Source of the DNA: Acidobacteriota bacterium
Lineage (GTDB): Bacteria; Acidobacteriota; Terriglobia; Acidiferrales; UBA7541
DNA: 26,359 bases
Assembly: GCA_003224195.1 (NCBI GenBank)
Contig: QHYP01000045.1
Location: 1-26,359 of the forward strand
Direction: 5' to 3'
The notes beneath the pieces were generated by a model, which searched no databases, had not been told where the DNA came from, and saw only the letters and a program-made list of their open reading frames with translations. Below are positions 1 through 8,270 of this stretch, piece by piece. Both the position numbers and the translations under genes were made by a program. Numbering within the stretch: position 1 is the stretch's first letter; each line of letters starts with the position of its first letter.

Positions 1-328
1 GCGTGATGCCGCAAGTCATCCTCTGAACGGGAGTGATGGCGTTCAGTACCCAACTGCTACCTCCATCCTGGGAAACATATACCGGAGCATTCCCCGTGCT
101 CGAAACCGGATTGGGCGTGAACGCCGAGGCCACCATGACTTGGGGGTTGGCGGTCTGAACTGCCAGGAAAGGTTCGCTGTCTTGATTGGTCTCCCCGCTG
201 AGGCTTGCCGGAATCAGATTCACAACTTTGATAGACGAGGATTGGCCCAGCATGAATAAGGTCCCGAACATCAGAGCAAGCGCGGCAAGCGCCAGAAGGC
301 GCATCCAAAATACAGCGAAAGATTTCAT
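1..328 (-). CDS. Secreted sialidase-like (Asp-box) protein, 5' part only
   Basis: This reading frame stays open from an ATG at 328-326 on the minus strand to the window edge (109 codons), so the stop lies outside. The N-terminus is a signal peptide: MKS, a hydrophobic run rich in Leu and Ala to about residue 25, then a polar mature region. Near residues 85-93 the segment VSQDGGSSW matches the Asp-box pattern S-x-D-x-G-x-S/T-W of sialidase/BNR beta-propellers. It follows a stretch (EPFLAVQTANPQVM) of the kind that opens secreted sialidase-like proteins. A GGGGAG Shine-Dalgarno-like sequence lies about ten bases upstream of the ATG. The predicted role is an exported beta-propeller protein, perhaps a glycoside hydrolase or a non-enzymatic repeat protein. 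Catalytic residues would lie beyond the edge, so enzyme activity cannot be judged. Confidence 0.72.
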   Translation of the reverse strand, partial: MKSFAVFWMRLLALAALALMFGTLFMLGQSSSIKVVNLIPASLSGETNQDSEPFLAVQTANPQVMVASAFTPNPVSSTGNAPVYVSQDGGSSWVLNAITPVQRMTCGIT

Positions 329-676
329 AAAGAGTGATCTCCCCGGCCGGGCGGGCGATGCATTTCACCTCAGTACGCCGGCAAGCAAGCCGGGTTCCGT
401 GTGCCAGGCATACTTTCCCAGAAACAGAATCAAGCTCGACTGTAACACACTCCCGACTTACTCGGCATAGATTGCCCCAGCCTCGATGTTCAGCGCCAAG
501 CGTCGATTCCTCCGCCGGGTCGCGCCCCGCGGATGGGGCCAAAGAAGCCGGCTTGAAGGAAGCCGCAGGAGTTCCGCCGTAGGTTGCGGCACCCTCATTC
601 CCGGTGCCATAATTCACTTTCAAACACACGCCGCGAATCGCGCGACGCGTGAAGCGTTGTTTCAATTGGGGGCTTT
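329..676. other. Intergenic region between divergent genes (348 bases)
   Basis: No convincing gene is seen here; frames open across it lack starts with ribosome sites and resemble no family. It should hold two divergent promoters. Two small inverted repeats are present. One is CCGGC/GCCGG at 378-382 and 389-393, in the leader of the leftward gene. The other is GGCACC/GGTGCC at 588-593 and 603-608, upstream of thiC. I looked for a TPP riboswitch, which is common upstream of thiC, and did not find its conserved CUGAGA element on either strand. Confidence 0.6.
584..613 (+). promoter_or_regulatory. Possible thiC promoter
   Basis: TTGCGG at 584-589 and CATAAT at 608-613 are separated by 18 bases. 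The -10 matches the sigma-70 consensus at five of six positions; the -35 only at the first three. The spacer contains most of the GGCACC/GGTGCC inverted repeat, so a repressor or hairpin could act here. This is a weak prediction from sequence alone. Confidence 0.25.
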
Positions 677-2096
677 ATGGCACTGCGTGATGACTGGGTC
701 CAGAGGCGAGAAGCCGAGGCAGCCAAGACAAACGGGAATCGGAATGTTTCACAGATGCATTTCGCCCGGCAGGGCGTCGTCACCGAAGAGATGGCTTACG
801 TCGCGAAGCGCGAAAAACTCGACCCCGAATTGGTCCGCAGCGAACTAGCCTGCGGCCGCGCCATCATCCCTGCCAACATCCATCACCGTAACCTCGAGCC
901 CATGACCATCGGCATCGCCTTCAAATGCAAAATCAACGCGAACATCGGCAACTCGGCCACGACTTCCAACATTGAGGAAGAGCTGAAGAAACTCCATCAC
1001 GCCGTGCACTACGGCGCCGACACGATCATGGACCTCTCCACCGGCCACGACATCCACGCCACCCGGGAGTGGATCCTCCGCAACTCCCCGGTTCCGGTCG
1101 GAACCGTCCCCATCTACCAGGCCCTCGAGAAGGTGGACGGCCGGGCCGAGGACCTGTCGTGGGACGTCTACCGCGACACGGTCATCGAGCAGTGCGAGCA
1201 GGGCGTCGACTACATGACCGTGCATGCCGGCGTGCGGCTGCGGTACGTGCCGCTCACCGCCGAGCGCGTCACCGGCATTCGTCAGCCGCGGCGGCTCGCT
1301 GATGGCTCACTGGATGGAGCACCACAAAAAACAGAACTTTCTCTACGAGCGATTCGGCGATATCTGCAAAATTTTCAAGAAGCATGACGTCAGCTTCTCG
1401 CTCGGCGACGGTTTACGTCCCGGCTGCATCGCGGACGCGAGCGACGAAGCGCAGTTTGCGGAGTTGCGCGTGCTGGGCGAGCTGACGGAAAAGGCCTGGG
1501 AGCAGGACGTTCAGGTGATGATTGAAGGCCCGGGCCACATCCCCATGGACAAAATCAAGGAGCAGGTGGACCTCGAGATGGAATGGTGCCACGAGGCGCC
1601 GTTCTATACGCTCGGGCCGCTCGTGATCGACATCGCGCCCGGCTACGACCACATCACCAGCGCGATCGGCGCGGCCATGATCGGCTGGCACGGCGCCTCG
1701 ATGCTCTGCTACGTGACGCCGAAGGAGCACCTCGGCCTACCGAATCCCGAGGATGTGAAGCAAGGCGTAATTGCGTACAAGATTGCAGCGCACGCGGCCG
1801 ACGTGGCGCGCCACCGCCCCGGCGCCCGCGACCGCGATGATGCGCTGAGCTACGCCCGCTTCCTTTTCGACTGGAACAAACAGTTTGAGCTGTCACTCGA
1901 TCCAGACACCGCCCGCGCCATGCACGACGAATCGCTGCCGGACGATTTCTACAAGGAAGCGAAGTTCTGCTCCATGTGCGGGCCGAAATTCTGCTCGATG
2001 AACATGACGCAGCTCGCCGAAGCCGAGTCCGGCCAGGACCAGGCGGAGCGCAAGCAGAAATTCGTCGAGCTGCTTGCGAAGGTGCAGGGTGCCTAA
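677..2096 (+). CDS. thiC: Phosphomethylpyrimidine synthase ThiC, interrupted by a one-base frameshift
   Basis: ThiC is a radical-SAM enzyme that rearranges aminoimidazole ribotide into the HMP-phosphate pyrimidine of thiamin. Family sequence runs from the ATG at 677 (GGGGG upstream) through NVSQMHFARQG, IIPANIHH, NANIGNSATTS and VHAGVRLRYVPLTAERVTGI to about 1279. The same protein resumes in the next frame as VSRGGSLMAHW and continues through LGDGLRPG, EGPGHIPMD and APGYDHITSAIGAAMIGW to the stop at 2094-2096. The C-terminal CSMCGPKFC (codons at 1968, 1977 and 1992) carries the CX2CX4C cysteines for the 4Fe-4S cluster. Removing one base near 1280 restores a continuous product of about 472 residues, a normal length for the short ThiC form. 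As written, the first half would end at 1387 after an unrelated tail. The cause is either a sequencing error or a genuine inactivating mutation. Confidence 0.93.
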
Positions 2097-2139
2097 CAGC
2101 AGATTGTCATTTCAAGCGGTGTTGAGGAATCCCGGCAGG

Positions 2140-2880
2140 ATGTCAACGCTGCCTACCAACAATCCGTTTGAATCATTGCGCGGCGAATTTAATCGCTGGG
2201 CCGAGGCCGGGCGCGGCGAGGGCATGGAGCACGAGCATCTCCCCATCACGCTGCCTGTGCTCGAGAAGATGCGCCTCGGGCGGACTGACAACGTGCTGGA
2301 TGTCGGCTGCGGCGCCGGCTGGCTTTCCCGGCGGCTTGCAAAGCTCGTCCCGGAAGGCCGCGTCATCGGGATGGATATTTCGGACGAGATGGTGCGCCGG
2401 GCGCGGCGGGCCAGCCTAGACGACGACAATCTGCTCTTTGTCGTTGGTGAGGCGGCCGAGATTCCATGGGAAGCGAACTTCTTCTCCCACGCGACTTCGG
2501 TCGAGTCGGCCTACTACTGGCCCGATCCCGCCGCGGGGCTGAAGGAAATCTATCGCGTTCTGCGTGAGGGCGGGGCGGCCTGGATCCTGATCAACTACTA
2601 TCGCGACAACCCGTACTGCCAACAGTGGGGCCCGCTCCTCCCGGTCGCCACGCATCTTCTCTCGGCCGATGAATGGAGCGAGCTTTTCCGGGGTGCGGGC
2701 TTCGGAAACGTCGCGCACGAACGAATCGCCGATCCCTCGCCAACGCCGGAGGTTTATGCCGGAAAATGGTTTCGCGACGCCGCGCAGCTCCGCGCCTTCA
2801 AATCCGAAGGGGCATTGCTGGTATGCGGAACCAAGACGGTTGCCGGCACACCGCCGGAGTTGAACTTGCGCATTCTGTAA
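2140..2880 (+). CDS. Class I SAM-dependent methyltransferase
   Basis: A protein of about 246 residues with a Rossmann-fold methyltransferase core (Methyltransf_11 type). Motif I is VLDVGCGAGW, the SAM-binding glycine loop. It is followed by VIGMDISDEMVRRA, whose acidic end of strand beta-2 should bind the SAM ribose, and by GEAAEIPW in the position of motif II. The substrate is unknown. I chose the ATG at 2140 because it follows a GAGGAA sequence and leaves a 43-base gap after thiC; the frame is also open from a TTG at 2074, inside thiC. It probably shares a transcript with thiC, but nothing in the sequence ties it to thiamin synthesis. Adjacent unrelated methyltransferases are common. Confidence 0.85.
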   Translation: MSTLPTNNPFESLRGEFNRWAEAGRGEGMEHEHLPITLPVLEKMRLGRTDNVLDVGCGAGWLSRRLAKLVPEGRVIGMDISDEMVRRARRASLDDDNLLFVVGEAAEIPWEANFFSHATSVESAYYWPDPAAGLKEIYRVLREGGAAWILINYYRDNPYCQQWGPLLPVATHLLSADEWSELFRGAGFGNVAHERIADPSPTPEVYAGKWFRDAAQLRAFKSEGALLVCGTKTVAGTPPELNLRIL

Positions 2881-2894
2881 GGTGCTTTGAAGCA

Positions 2895-2917
2895 TGGAGC
2901 ACGGGCGATATGCTCCA
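2895..2917 (+). other. Perfect 7-bp inverted repeat upstream of nuoB
   Basis: TGGAGCA at 2895-2901 and TGCTCCA at 2911-2917 are exact reverse complements around a nine-base loop, in the 75-base gap between the methyltransferase and nuoB. No T-run follows, so it is not a standard intrinsic terminator. It may be an RNA hairpin or an operator. Confidence 0.35.
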
Positions 2918-2955
2918 CGTCGCGCGCAGCAGGCTGGGTATGAGAGAATCAGCGC

Positions 2956-3516
2956 ATGGGCGTACTTGATCAGCGATTTGAGAAGAATTTTCTGATCACG
3001 TCGGTGGACTATGTGTTCAACTGGGCGCGAAAAAGCGCCATCTGGCCGCTGACATTCGGACTGGCGTGTTGCGCCATCGAAATGATCGCTTCCACGACTT
3101 CGCGCTTTGATATTGCGCGGTTCGGCGCAGAAGTGTTTCGCCCCTCGCCCCGTCAGGCAGACCTCATGATTGTCGCCGGGACAGTGACGCTGAAGATGGG
3201 ACCGGTGTTGAAGCGCGTTTGGGATCAAATGCCCGATCCAAAGTGGTGCATTTCCATGGGAGCGTGTTCGAGCGTCGGCGGCCCGTTCAATGCGTATTCG
3301 GTCCTGCAGGGTGTGGACAAGATTGTGCCAGTCGATGTGTACGTAGTTGGCTGCCCGCCGCGGCCGGAGGGCCTTTTTTACGCGCTGTTGAAACTGCAGG
3401 ATAAGATCGACCAGATGTCGCTGGCGAAGCGGCCGACGGAAGTGCGGTTGCGGCCGGAGATGGCCGAGGACTTCAAGCGCGGTGTAATGGTGGCGCAGAC
3501 GCCGTCGCCGCGCTAG
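2956..3516 (+). CDS. nuoB: NADH-quinone oxidoreductase subunit B (NuoB)
   Basis: NuoB carries the terminal 4Fe-4S cluster N2 of respiratory complex I, which passes electrons to quinone at the membrane arm junction. All four ligands are present: the Cys38-Cys39 pair in LACCAIEM, Cys104 in SMGACSSVGG and Cys133 in VVGCPPRPE. The spacings (65 and 29 residues after the pair) match the family. The length of 186 residues is normal for a bacterial NuoB. The gene stands alone: neither nuoA nor nuoC flanks it, whereas NuoB is usually encoded in a nuo operon. A Rieske-type ferredoxin follows after 56 bases. It may be the only nuoB, with the rest of complex I encoded elsewhere, or an extra copy; the window cannot decide. 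Confidence 0.96.
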   Translation: MGVLDQRFEKNFLITSVDYVFNWARKSAIWPLTFGLACCAIEMIASTTSRFDIARFGAEVFRPSPRQADLMIVAGTVTLKMGPVLKRVWDQMPDPKWCISMGACSSVGGPFNAYSVLQGVDKIVPVDVYVVGCPPRPEGLFYALLKLQDKIDQMSLAKRPTEVRLRPEMAEDFKRGVMVAQTPSPR

Positions 3517-3572
3517 AGCGGCCCGGAAGCAAACGACCGCATCAGCAGGTGGAACCCCCCAGGAGAAAACGA

Positions 3573-3878
3573 ATGGCTTTTGTGCGCGCGGCAAAAGTGG
3601 CTGAAGTCCCTCCCGGAACGATCCGCGAGTTCCAAGTGGATGGGAAGACCATAGCGCTGGCAAACGTGAGTGGGAAGTTTTACGCCATCAATAATACGTG
3701 CCTGCACCGCGGGGGCCCCCTCGGGCAGGGTGTGCTGGAGGGGAAAGTGGTAACCTGCCCGTGGCATGGCTGGGAGTATGACGTGACGAGCGGGAAAGTC
3801 GCTCAGAATCCGGCAGTTGGCGTGGATTCCTATGGTGTCGAAGTGCGCGGGGAAGACATTTTTGTGGACGCGGGATGA
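3573..3878 (+). CDS. Rieske-type [2Fe-2S] ferredoxin
   Basis: A 101-residue soluble Rieske domain. The two cluster-binding boxes are complete: Cys43-Leu-His45 in NTCLHRGGPLG and Cys62-Pro-Trp-His65 in TCPWHGWEYD. It has no membrane segment and no catalytic domain, so it resembles the small ferredoxins of ring-hydroxylating dioxygenases and NirD-like proteins rather than the bc1 Rieske subunit. The ATG at 3573 follows AGGAG at ideal distance; a GTG at 3549 would add eight residues and is less likely. It lies 56 bases after nuoB and could be cotranscribed. The redox partner is not visible in the window. Confidence 0.9.
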   Translation: MAFVRAAKVAEVPPGTIREFQVDGKTIALANVSGKFYAINNTCLHRGGPLGQGVLEGKVVTCPWHGWEYDVTSGKVAQNPAVGVDSYGVEVRGEDIFVDAG

Positions 3879-3981
3879 TCTGAGGATTCGTATAACCGAC
3901 TTCTTTTCAATCATTTAAGTTCAAACGAAGCTTTCCAGCTGCGCAAGCCGCATGGAGCAGCGCTAAGCCCCACATTTTGTT

Positions 3982-4009
3982 TTGCATTGTTTCGGCGGAC
4001 GTGTATAGT
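3982..4009 (+). promoter_or_regulatory. Candidate promoter of the EVE-domain gene
   Basis: TTGCAT at 3982-3987 and TATAGT at 4004-4009 are separated by 16 bases, with four and five matches to the sigma-70 hexamers. A start about seven bases further on would give a short leader before the ATG at 4031. The 152-base gap before this gene has no other obvious element. Confidence 0.4.
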
Positions 4010-4030
4010 TCCCCGCGATTCTCCCCCTCG

Positions 4031-4489
4031 ATGGCCAACCTGACTCCGCAAAGACATTACTGGATCTTCGTTGCCGACCCGCACCACTATCACTGGGACA
4101 CCCTCTTTGTGAAAGGCAAGGAGATGTGGCACGGAGCTGGTTCGAGAGCGGACGCGAACCGGGCATTGAAACAGGTGCGCAAGGGCGACCGGGTGCTGTG
4201 CTACCACTCCGCGCCTGAACGCTCGCTATATGCGCTCGCCGAAGTGACGCGTGACCCATATCCCGATCCACAGGATGAGGAGAGGAGGAATCTAGTCGCT
4301 GACCTGCGAGCATTTGAGCGGCTGCCAAGGCAAGTAAGTCTGGCAGAGATGCGGGAGAATCGGGCGTTGAGAACCGTCAAATTCTTGAAAAACGTGCGGT
4401 TGATCATTTCGCCGATCACCGAGGCGGAGTACCAGGAGATTCTGCGGATGGCGGGAATTGTGCCGACCCCGGGGATCCCGCTGCCCTGA
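4031..4489 (+). CDS. EVE domain-containing protein
   Basis: A protein of 152 residues matching the EVE domain, a PUA-like fold related to YTH that is thought to bind modified bases in nucleic acids. Typical family features are the opening HYWIFVADPHHYHWD, then GDRVLCYHS, the strand YALAEVTRDPYPDP, and the C-terminal pattern NVRLIISPITEAEYQEI. The ATG at 4031 places the domain directly at the N-terminus; an earlier start at 3977 would add an unrelated 18-residue leader across the candidate promoter. The gene appears to be a single transcription unit. EVE proteins are sometimes linked to modification-dependent restriction, but no such partner lies nearby, so the target is unknown. Confidence 0.85.
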   Translation: MANLTPQRHYWIFVADPHHYHWDTLFVKGKEMWHGAGSRADANRALKQVRKGDRVLCYHSAPERSLYALAEVTRDPYPDPQDEERRNLVADLRAFERLPRQVSLAEMRENRALRTVKFLKNVRLIISPITEAEYQEILRMAGIVPTPGIPLP

Positions 4490-4541
4490 AGCATCGGCCT
4501 GGGGTGGCTCCAAGCGATCGAATCCAGTAGAATGGCGGAGT

Positions 4542-4557
4542 TGAAACATTTGTTTCA
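4542..4557. promoter_or_regulatory. Perfect palindrome upstream of the cyclase-family gene
   Basis: TGAAACATTTGTTTCA consists of two exact 7-base reverse-complement arms around a TT centre. It ends 18 bases before the ATG at 4576, just upstream of the ribosome site. The position and perfect dyad suggest a transcription-factor operator near the start of transcription. No regulator gene adjoins it, so the binding protein is unknown. Confidence 0.5.
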
Positions 4558-4575
4558 TCTTGAGAGGAACCTGCC

Positions 4576-5370
4576 ATGTTTGTACGTAGCCTGATGCTGG
4601 GGAGCCTGCTGGGGCTTGCCGCCGTGTGGACGGTGAACCCTTCCGCGCCGACGGACCGACTCGAGGGCATCCCTTCGGGCAAAACCCGAGTGGTGGATCT
4701 CAGCTATGCGATCAGCGACAAGCTCGTCGCCTGGCCCGGAGACACCAAGGTTTTTGAGGCCAAAGTGAACGCTTCGGTCGAAAAGAACGGTTATTTTACG
4801 CGCAGCTTCTGGATGCTCGAGCATTACGGAACGCATCTTGACGCGCCGATTCACTTTCCGCCGGGCAAGACCCCAGTGGATCAAATTCCGGCGCAGCGCC
4901 TTTTTGGCCCGGCGGTGGTGATTGATGTGCGAGCCGAAACGGCGCGCGACGCGGACTACCAGTTACCGGCGTCTCGCGTCGAAGACTGGGAGAAGCGCCA
5001 CGGCCGGATTCCCGAAGGCGCCATCGTTCTGCTGCGGACGGGGTGGGCAACACGCTGGCCGGACGCGGAACGCTATCGCAACCAGGATTCTCAAGGGCGC
5101 ATGCATTTTCCGGGGTTCTCTTCAGACGCGGCTGAGTTGCTGATTGAGCGCAGAGTGAGCGGACTTGGTTGCGATACGCTGAGCGTAGACTATGGGGCTT
5201 CGCAAAAGTTTCCCGTGCATCGTCTTGCGCTTGGCGCAGGACTCTATCATCTCGAAAATTTGGCGGATTTGAGCGCCTTGCCGGAAGCGGGCGCTTTCCT
5301 GATCGTGGCGCCCGTCAAGCTGGAGGGTGGGTCAGGAGGCCCGGCGCGAGTGTTTGCCGTCTTGCCTTGA
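4576..5370 (+). CDS. Exported cyclase-family metal-dependent hydrolase
   Basis: A 264-residue member of the cyclase/kynurenine-formamidase-like family (PF04199). After a hydrophobic signal-like N-terminus (MFVRSLMLGSLLGLAAV) comes the family start VVDLSYAISDKLVAWPGD. The metal site is EHYGTHLDAPIHF, matching the HxGTHxDxPxH pattern. Further family elements are VLLRTGW and a late segment (GLGCDTLSVDYG, PVHRLAL) that shapes the active site. Members hydrolyse amides, such as formylkynurenine, or cyclic substrates; the substrate here cannot be told. A signal peptide is less usual for this family and suggests a periplasmic role. AGAGG precedes the ATG by about nine bases, and the palindrome at 4542-4557 may control it. 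Confidence 0.86.
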   Translation: MFVRSLMLGSLLGLAAVWTVNPSAPTDRLEGIPSGKTRVVDLSYAISDKLVAWPGDTKVFEAKVNASVEKNGYFTRSFWMLEHYGTHLDAPIHFPPGKTPVDQIPAQRLFGPAVVIDVRAETARDADYQLPASRVEDWEKRHGRIPEGAIVLLRTGWATRWPDAERYRNQDSQGRMHFPGFSSDAAELLIERRVSGLGCDTLSVDYGASQKFPVHRLALGAGLYHLENLADLSALPEAGAFLIVAPVKLEGGSGGPARVFAVLP

Positions 5371-5445
5371 GGTAGGGGCCTCTTGAGGAACCTTTTTGTA
5401 GTTTATGACGTTTTACCGAGTGACGCTCGAGGGTGGGGAGTTGGC

Positions 5446-6819
5446 ATGAAGAAAGTCAGAGAAGTTGTGCGGGCCGCGGTGCTCGTGGCATGTGTGGCGG
5501 TTTTTGCGGGCCCGGCATCGGCGCAGAGTTTTCCCGTTGAGACGCGGACGCTAAAAAACGGGATGAAGGTCCTGGTTCAGACCGACCATAGCATCCCCAA
5601 CATCTCCCTTTACATTTTCTACCGCATCGGCTCGCGAAATGAGCGGCCGGGCACGACTGGAATCTCTCACTTCTTCGAGCACATGATGTTCAACGGCGCG
5701 AAGAAATACGGACCGGGCGAGCTGGACAAGGTGATGGAGGCCAACGGCGGCTCGAACAATGCGTATACGACGCGCGATGTGACCGTTTATCAAGATTGGT
5801 TTCCCCGCTCGGCCCTCGAACTGATTTTCGACATCGAAGCCGACCGCATTCGCGACCTCAGCTTCGATCCGGAAAAGATCAAGTCGGAGCGAGGCGTGGT
5901 CGCTTCGGAACGCCGCACGTCGGTGGACGCGAACAATTTCGGCGTGCTGGACGAGCAGCTCTGGGCAACGGCGTTCTTAGCGCACCCATACCAGTGGCCA
6001 GTGTTGGGCTGGATGAGCGACATCGAGCACTGGACAATGGACGACCTCAAGCATCACTTCGAGATGGGCTATTCGCCAAGCAACGCCACGATGGTGGTTG
6101 CCGGGGACGTCTCGGCAGATGAGATTTTCAAGCTCTGCGAGAAATACATCGAGCCGATTCCATCGCACGCGCCCCCGCCGCCAGTGACCACGGTGGAACC
6201 CGAGCCGCTTGGCGAGCGGCGCATCCTCGTGCACAAGTATGCGCAGCTTCCGATAGTCATGATTGGCTACCACGTACCGCAAACCAACAATGCGGACTTT
6301 TACGCGCTAAACCTCTTGCGCACGGCGCTGTACCACGGCGAGAGCTCGCGGATGTACCGGAGGCTGGTGGATCAAGATCAAATCGCGCTGGATGTTTCCG
6401 CGTTCGTGGAACCGGCATTCGATCCCACGCTGGAGGTTATCGTCGCGCAGCCGAAGCAGAACGTGGATTCCCAGAAGGTCGAGAAGGCCATGTATGAGGA
6501 GATCGATCTGGTGAAGAATGCGTTCATCAGCGATCAGGAGTTGGAGAAGGCGAAGAATGTGCGGCTTGTGGAGTTCTACACACAAATGCAGGCGATCAAT
6601 GGAAGGGCCAATACCATCGGCACGTATGAAGTCTTCTTCGGCGATTATCGGAAGCTGTTCGATGCCGCGAAGAACTACGCCGCCGTTACGAAAGAGGACG
6701 TGCAGCACGTCGCGCGGAAGTATTTCGGCGAAAACAACCGCACGGTAGCGACGCTGATTCCACAAGCGGAGGAGCCGAAAACGGAGGAGGCCAAGCCGCA
6801 GGAGAAGGCCAAGCCATGA
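5446..6819 (+). CDS. Secreted M16 zinc peptidase, catalytic subunit
   Basis: A 457-residue insulinase-family (M16B-like) peptidase. A Sec signal peptide ends near PASAQ, followed by VETRTLKNGMKVLVQTD. The inverted zinc motif is intact: His75-Phe-Phe-Glu78-His79, with the distal ligand at Glu155 in VVASERR, 76 residues on as expected for M16. The second half (LPIVMIGYHVPQ and after) is the usual non-catalytic M16 C-domain. The C-terminus ends in a Glu/Lys/Pro-rich tail. The ATG at 5446 has GGGGAG six bases upstream; the frame is open from 5383 but without a good start. Its last four bases overlap the next gene's start (ATGA), so the two are probably translationally coupled and form a heterodimer. 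Confidence 0.93.
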   Translation: MKKVREVVRAAVLVACVAVFAGPASAQSFPVETRTLKNGMKVLVQTDHSIPNISLYIFYRIGSRNERPGTTGISHFFEHMMFNGAKKYGPGELDKVMEANGGSNNAYTTRDVTVYQDWFPRSALELIFDIEADRIRDLSFDPEKIKSERGVVASERRTSVDANNFGVLDEQLWATAFLAHPYQWPVLGWMSDIEHWTMDDLKHHFEMGYSPSNATMVVAGDVSADEIFKLCEKYIEPIPSHAPPPPVTTVEPEPLGERRILVHKYAQLPIVMIGYHVPQTNNADFYALNLLRTALYHGESSRMYRRLVDQDQIALDVSAFVEPAFDPTLEVIVAQPKQNVDSQKVEKAMYEEIDLVKNAFISDQELEKAKNVRLVEFYTQMQAINGRANTIGTYEVFFGDYRKLFDAAKNYAAVTKEDVQHVARKYFGENNRTVATLIPQAEEPKTEEAKPQEKAKP

Positions 6820-8270
6820 GCCTCCTGTTACCGTTCAAGCGCTCCATCCGCCGGGCCATTCTGAGCACCGCGGCGGTGTTGTGCATTCTTTTCGCCTCGT
6901 TGTCCGCGCCGGCGACGACGCTTCGCTTGCCGCGGCATGAAAAGGTGGTCCTCAAGAATGGGCTGACCGTATTGCTGCTCGAGAAGCGTGGCGTGCCGAT
7001 GATCAGTGTGGTCGCGCTGGTCAAGGCTGGAGCTGCCGCGGACGCCGTGGGCCTAGAGGGTCTCGCTTCGGTCACGGCTGGCCTGCTCCGGAAGGGAACG
7101 AGGAACCGGACGGCACAGCAGTTCGCCGCGGATCTGGATTTTACCGGAGGAAGCTTCAGCGCGGACGCAAGCGCAGACAGCACGATTGTAACGGCACAAT
7201 TTCTCAGCAAGGACGTAGCCCGCGGCCTCGATCTATTTTCGGACGCCCTCCTGCGGCCGATTTTTCCTCAAGAGGAAGTAGACAAGCTGTTGAAGCAGAA
7301 TCTCGACGGGATCAAAGCCGCAAAAGACGAGGCGCAGTCGGTGCTGACCACGTATTTTGCCGGCTATCTCTACGGCGCTCATCCGTACGGGCGGCCGGAG
7401 GGCGGTGACGAGATTTCGCTGACGCGCATCCGCCGCGACGATGTCCAAAAGTTCTACGCGGCGCATTACACTCCGGGAAACACGATTCTCAGTGTGGCGG
7501 GCGACTTTTCCGCGGCCGAAATGCGCAAAAACGTCGAGGAGACGTTCGGCAGATGGGCAGGCAGCCCGGCGCCGGCAGAGAAGGTCGCAGCACTCGCACC
7601 GCTCAAAGGGAAGCGCCTGCTGTTGATCGACAAACCCGACGCGACACAAACGTTTTTCGCCATCGGAAACGTCGGCACGGCCGGGGGCGACCCCGACCGC
7701 GTGGCGATCCGCGTGGTGAACACGATTTTCGGGGGACGGTTCACTTCGCTCTTGAACGAGGAATTGCGTGTAAAGTCCGGCCTGACGTACGGGGCGTTTT
7801 CCTTCTTTGAATCCCGCAAAGCGCCGGGGCCATTTCTGATCTTCAGTTACACGGAGAACTCCACGACAACACAGGCCATTGACATGGCGCTTCAGGTGCT
7901 CGCGGAGCTGCACAAGAACGGCGTCACGAAGGAGCAGCTCGATTCCGCGAAGAGCTACATCAAGGGACAGTTTCCGCCGACGATCGAAACATCCATGCAG
8001 ATGGCGCGGCTGATTACGACGATCGAGTTTTTCGGACTGGATGACAGCGAGGTGAACGATCTCGAGTCGCGTGTGGACGCGGTGACGCCGGAAATGGCGC
8101 GCCACGCGATCGAGAAGCACTACCCGCTCGACAACCTCATTTTCGTGCTGATTGGGAAAGCGGCGGCGATCCGCCCGGCAGTGCAGAAGTACGCCTCGCA
8201 AATGGACCAGCGAGCGATTGCCGATCCGGGTTTCTGGCCGCCGCCCGCAAACGCGGTCAAGCCGAAATAA
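6816..8270 (+). CDS. M16-family partner lacking the zinc-binding motif
   Basis: A 484-residue M16 protein with an N-terminal signal segment (hydrophobic run to about residue 32) and the family start VVLKNGLTVLLLEKRGVPMI. Where the catalytic subunit has HFFEH, this protein has EGLASVTAGLLRKGT, so no zinc ligand triad is possible. M16B peptidases often pair one catalytic and one non-catalytic subunit, the latter contributing substrate binding (for example through the conserved late Arg/Tyr pair). Later M16 elements are present, including HPYGRPEGGD, FYAAHYTPGNTILSVAGD and the C-domain with FGGRFTSLLNEELRVKSGLTYG. It overlaps the upstream gene by four bases and is followed by the tricorn homologue after 43 bases, consistent with a secreted peptide-degradation operon. 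Confidence 0.92.
   Translation: MSLLLPFKRSIRRAILSTAAVLCILFASLSAPATTLRLPRHEKVVLKNGLTVLLLEKRGVPMISVVALVKAGAAADAVGLEGLASVTAGLLRKGTRNRTAQQFAADLDFTGGSFSADASADSTIVTAQFLSKDVARGLDLFSDALLRPIFPQEEVDKLLKQNLDGIKAAKDEAQSVLTTYFAGYLYGAHPYGRPEGGDEISLTRIRRDDVQKFYAAHYTPGNTILSVAGDFSAAEMRKNVEETFGRWAGSPAPAEKVAALAPLKGKRLLLIDKPDATQTFFAIGNVGTAGGDPDRVAIRVVNTIFGGRFTSLLNEELRVKSGLTYGAFSFFESRKAPGPFLIFSYTENSTTTQAIDMALQVLAELHKNGVTKEQLDSAKSYIKGQFPPTIETSMQMARLITTIEFFGLDDSEVNDLESRVDAVTPEMARHAIEKHYPLDNLIFVLIGKAAAIRPAVQKYASQMDQRAIADPGFWPPPANAVKPK

Noticed and set aside
440..676. TPP riboswitch upstream of thiC
   Set aside because: The conserved CUGAGA and the later pairing elements were not found on either strand.
2416..3663. 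415-residue open frame on the minus strand
   Set aside because: It lies opposite the methyltransferase, nuoB and Rieske genes, all confidently identified; its translation is Arg/His-rich with no motifs, typical of antisense frames in GC-rich DNA.
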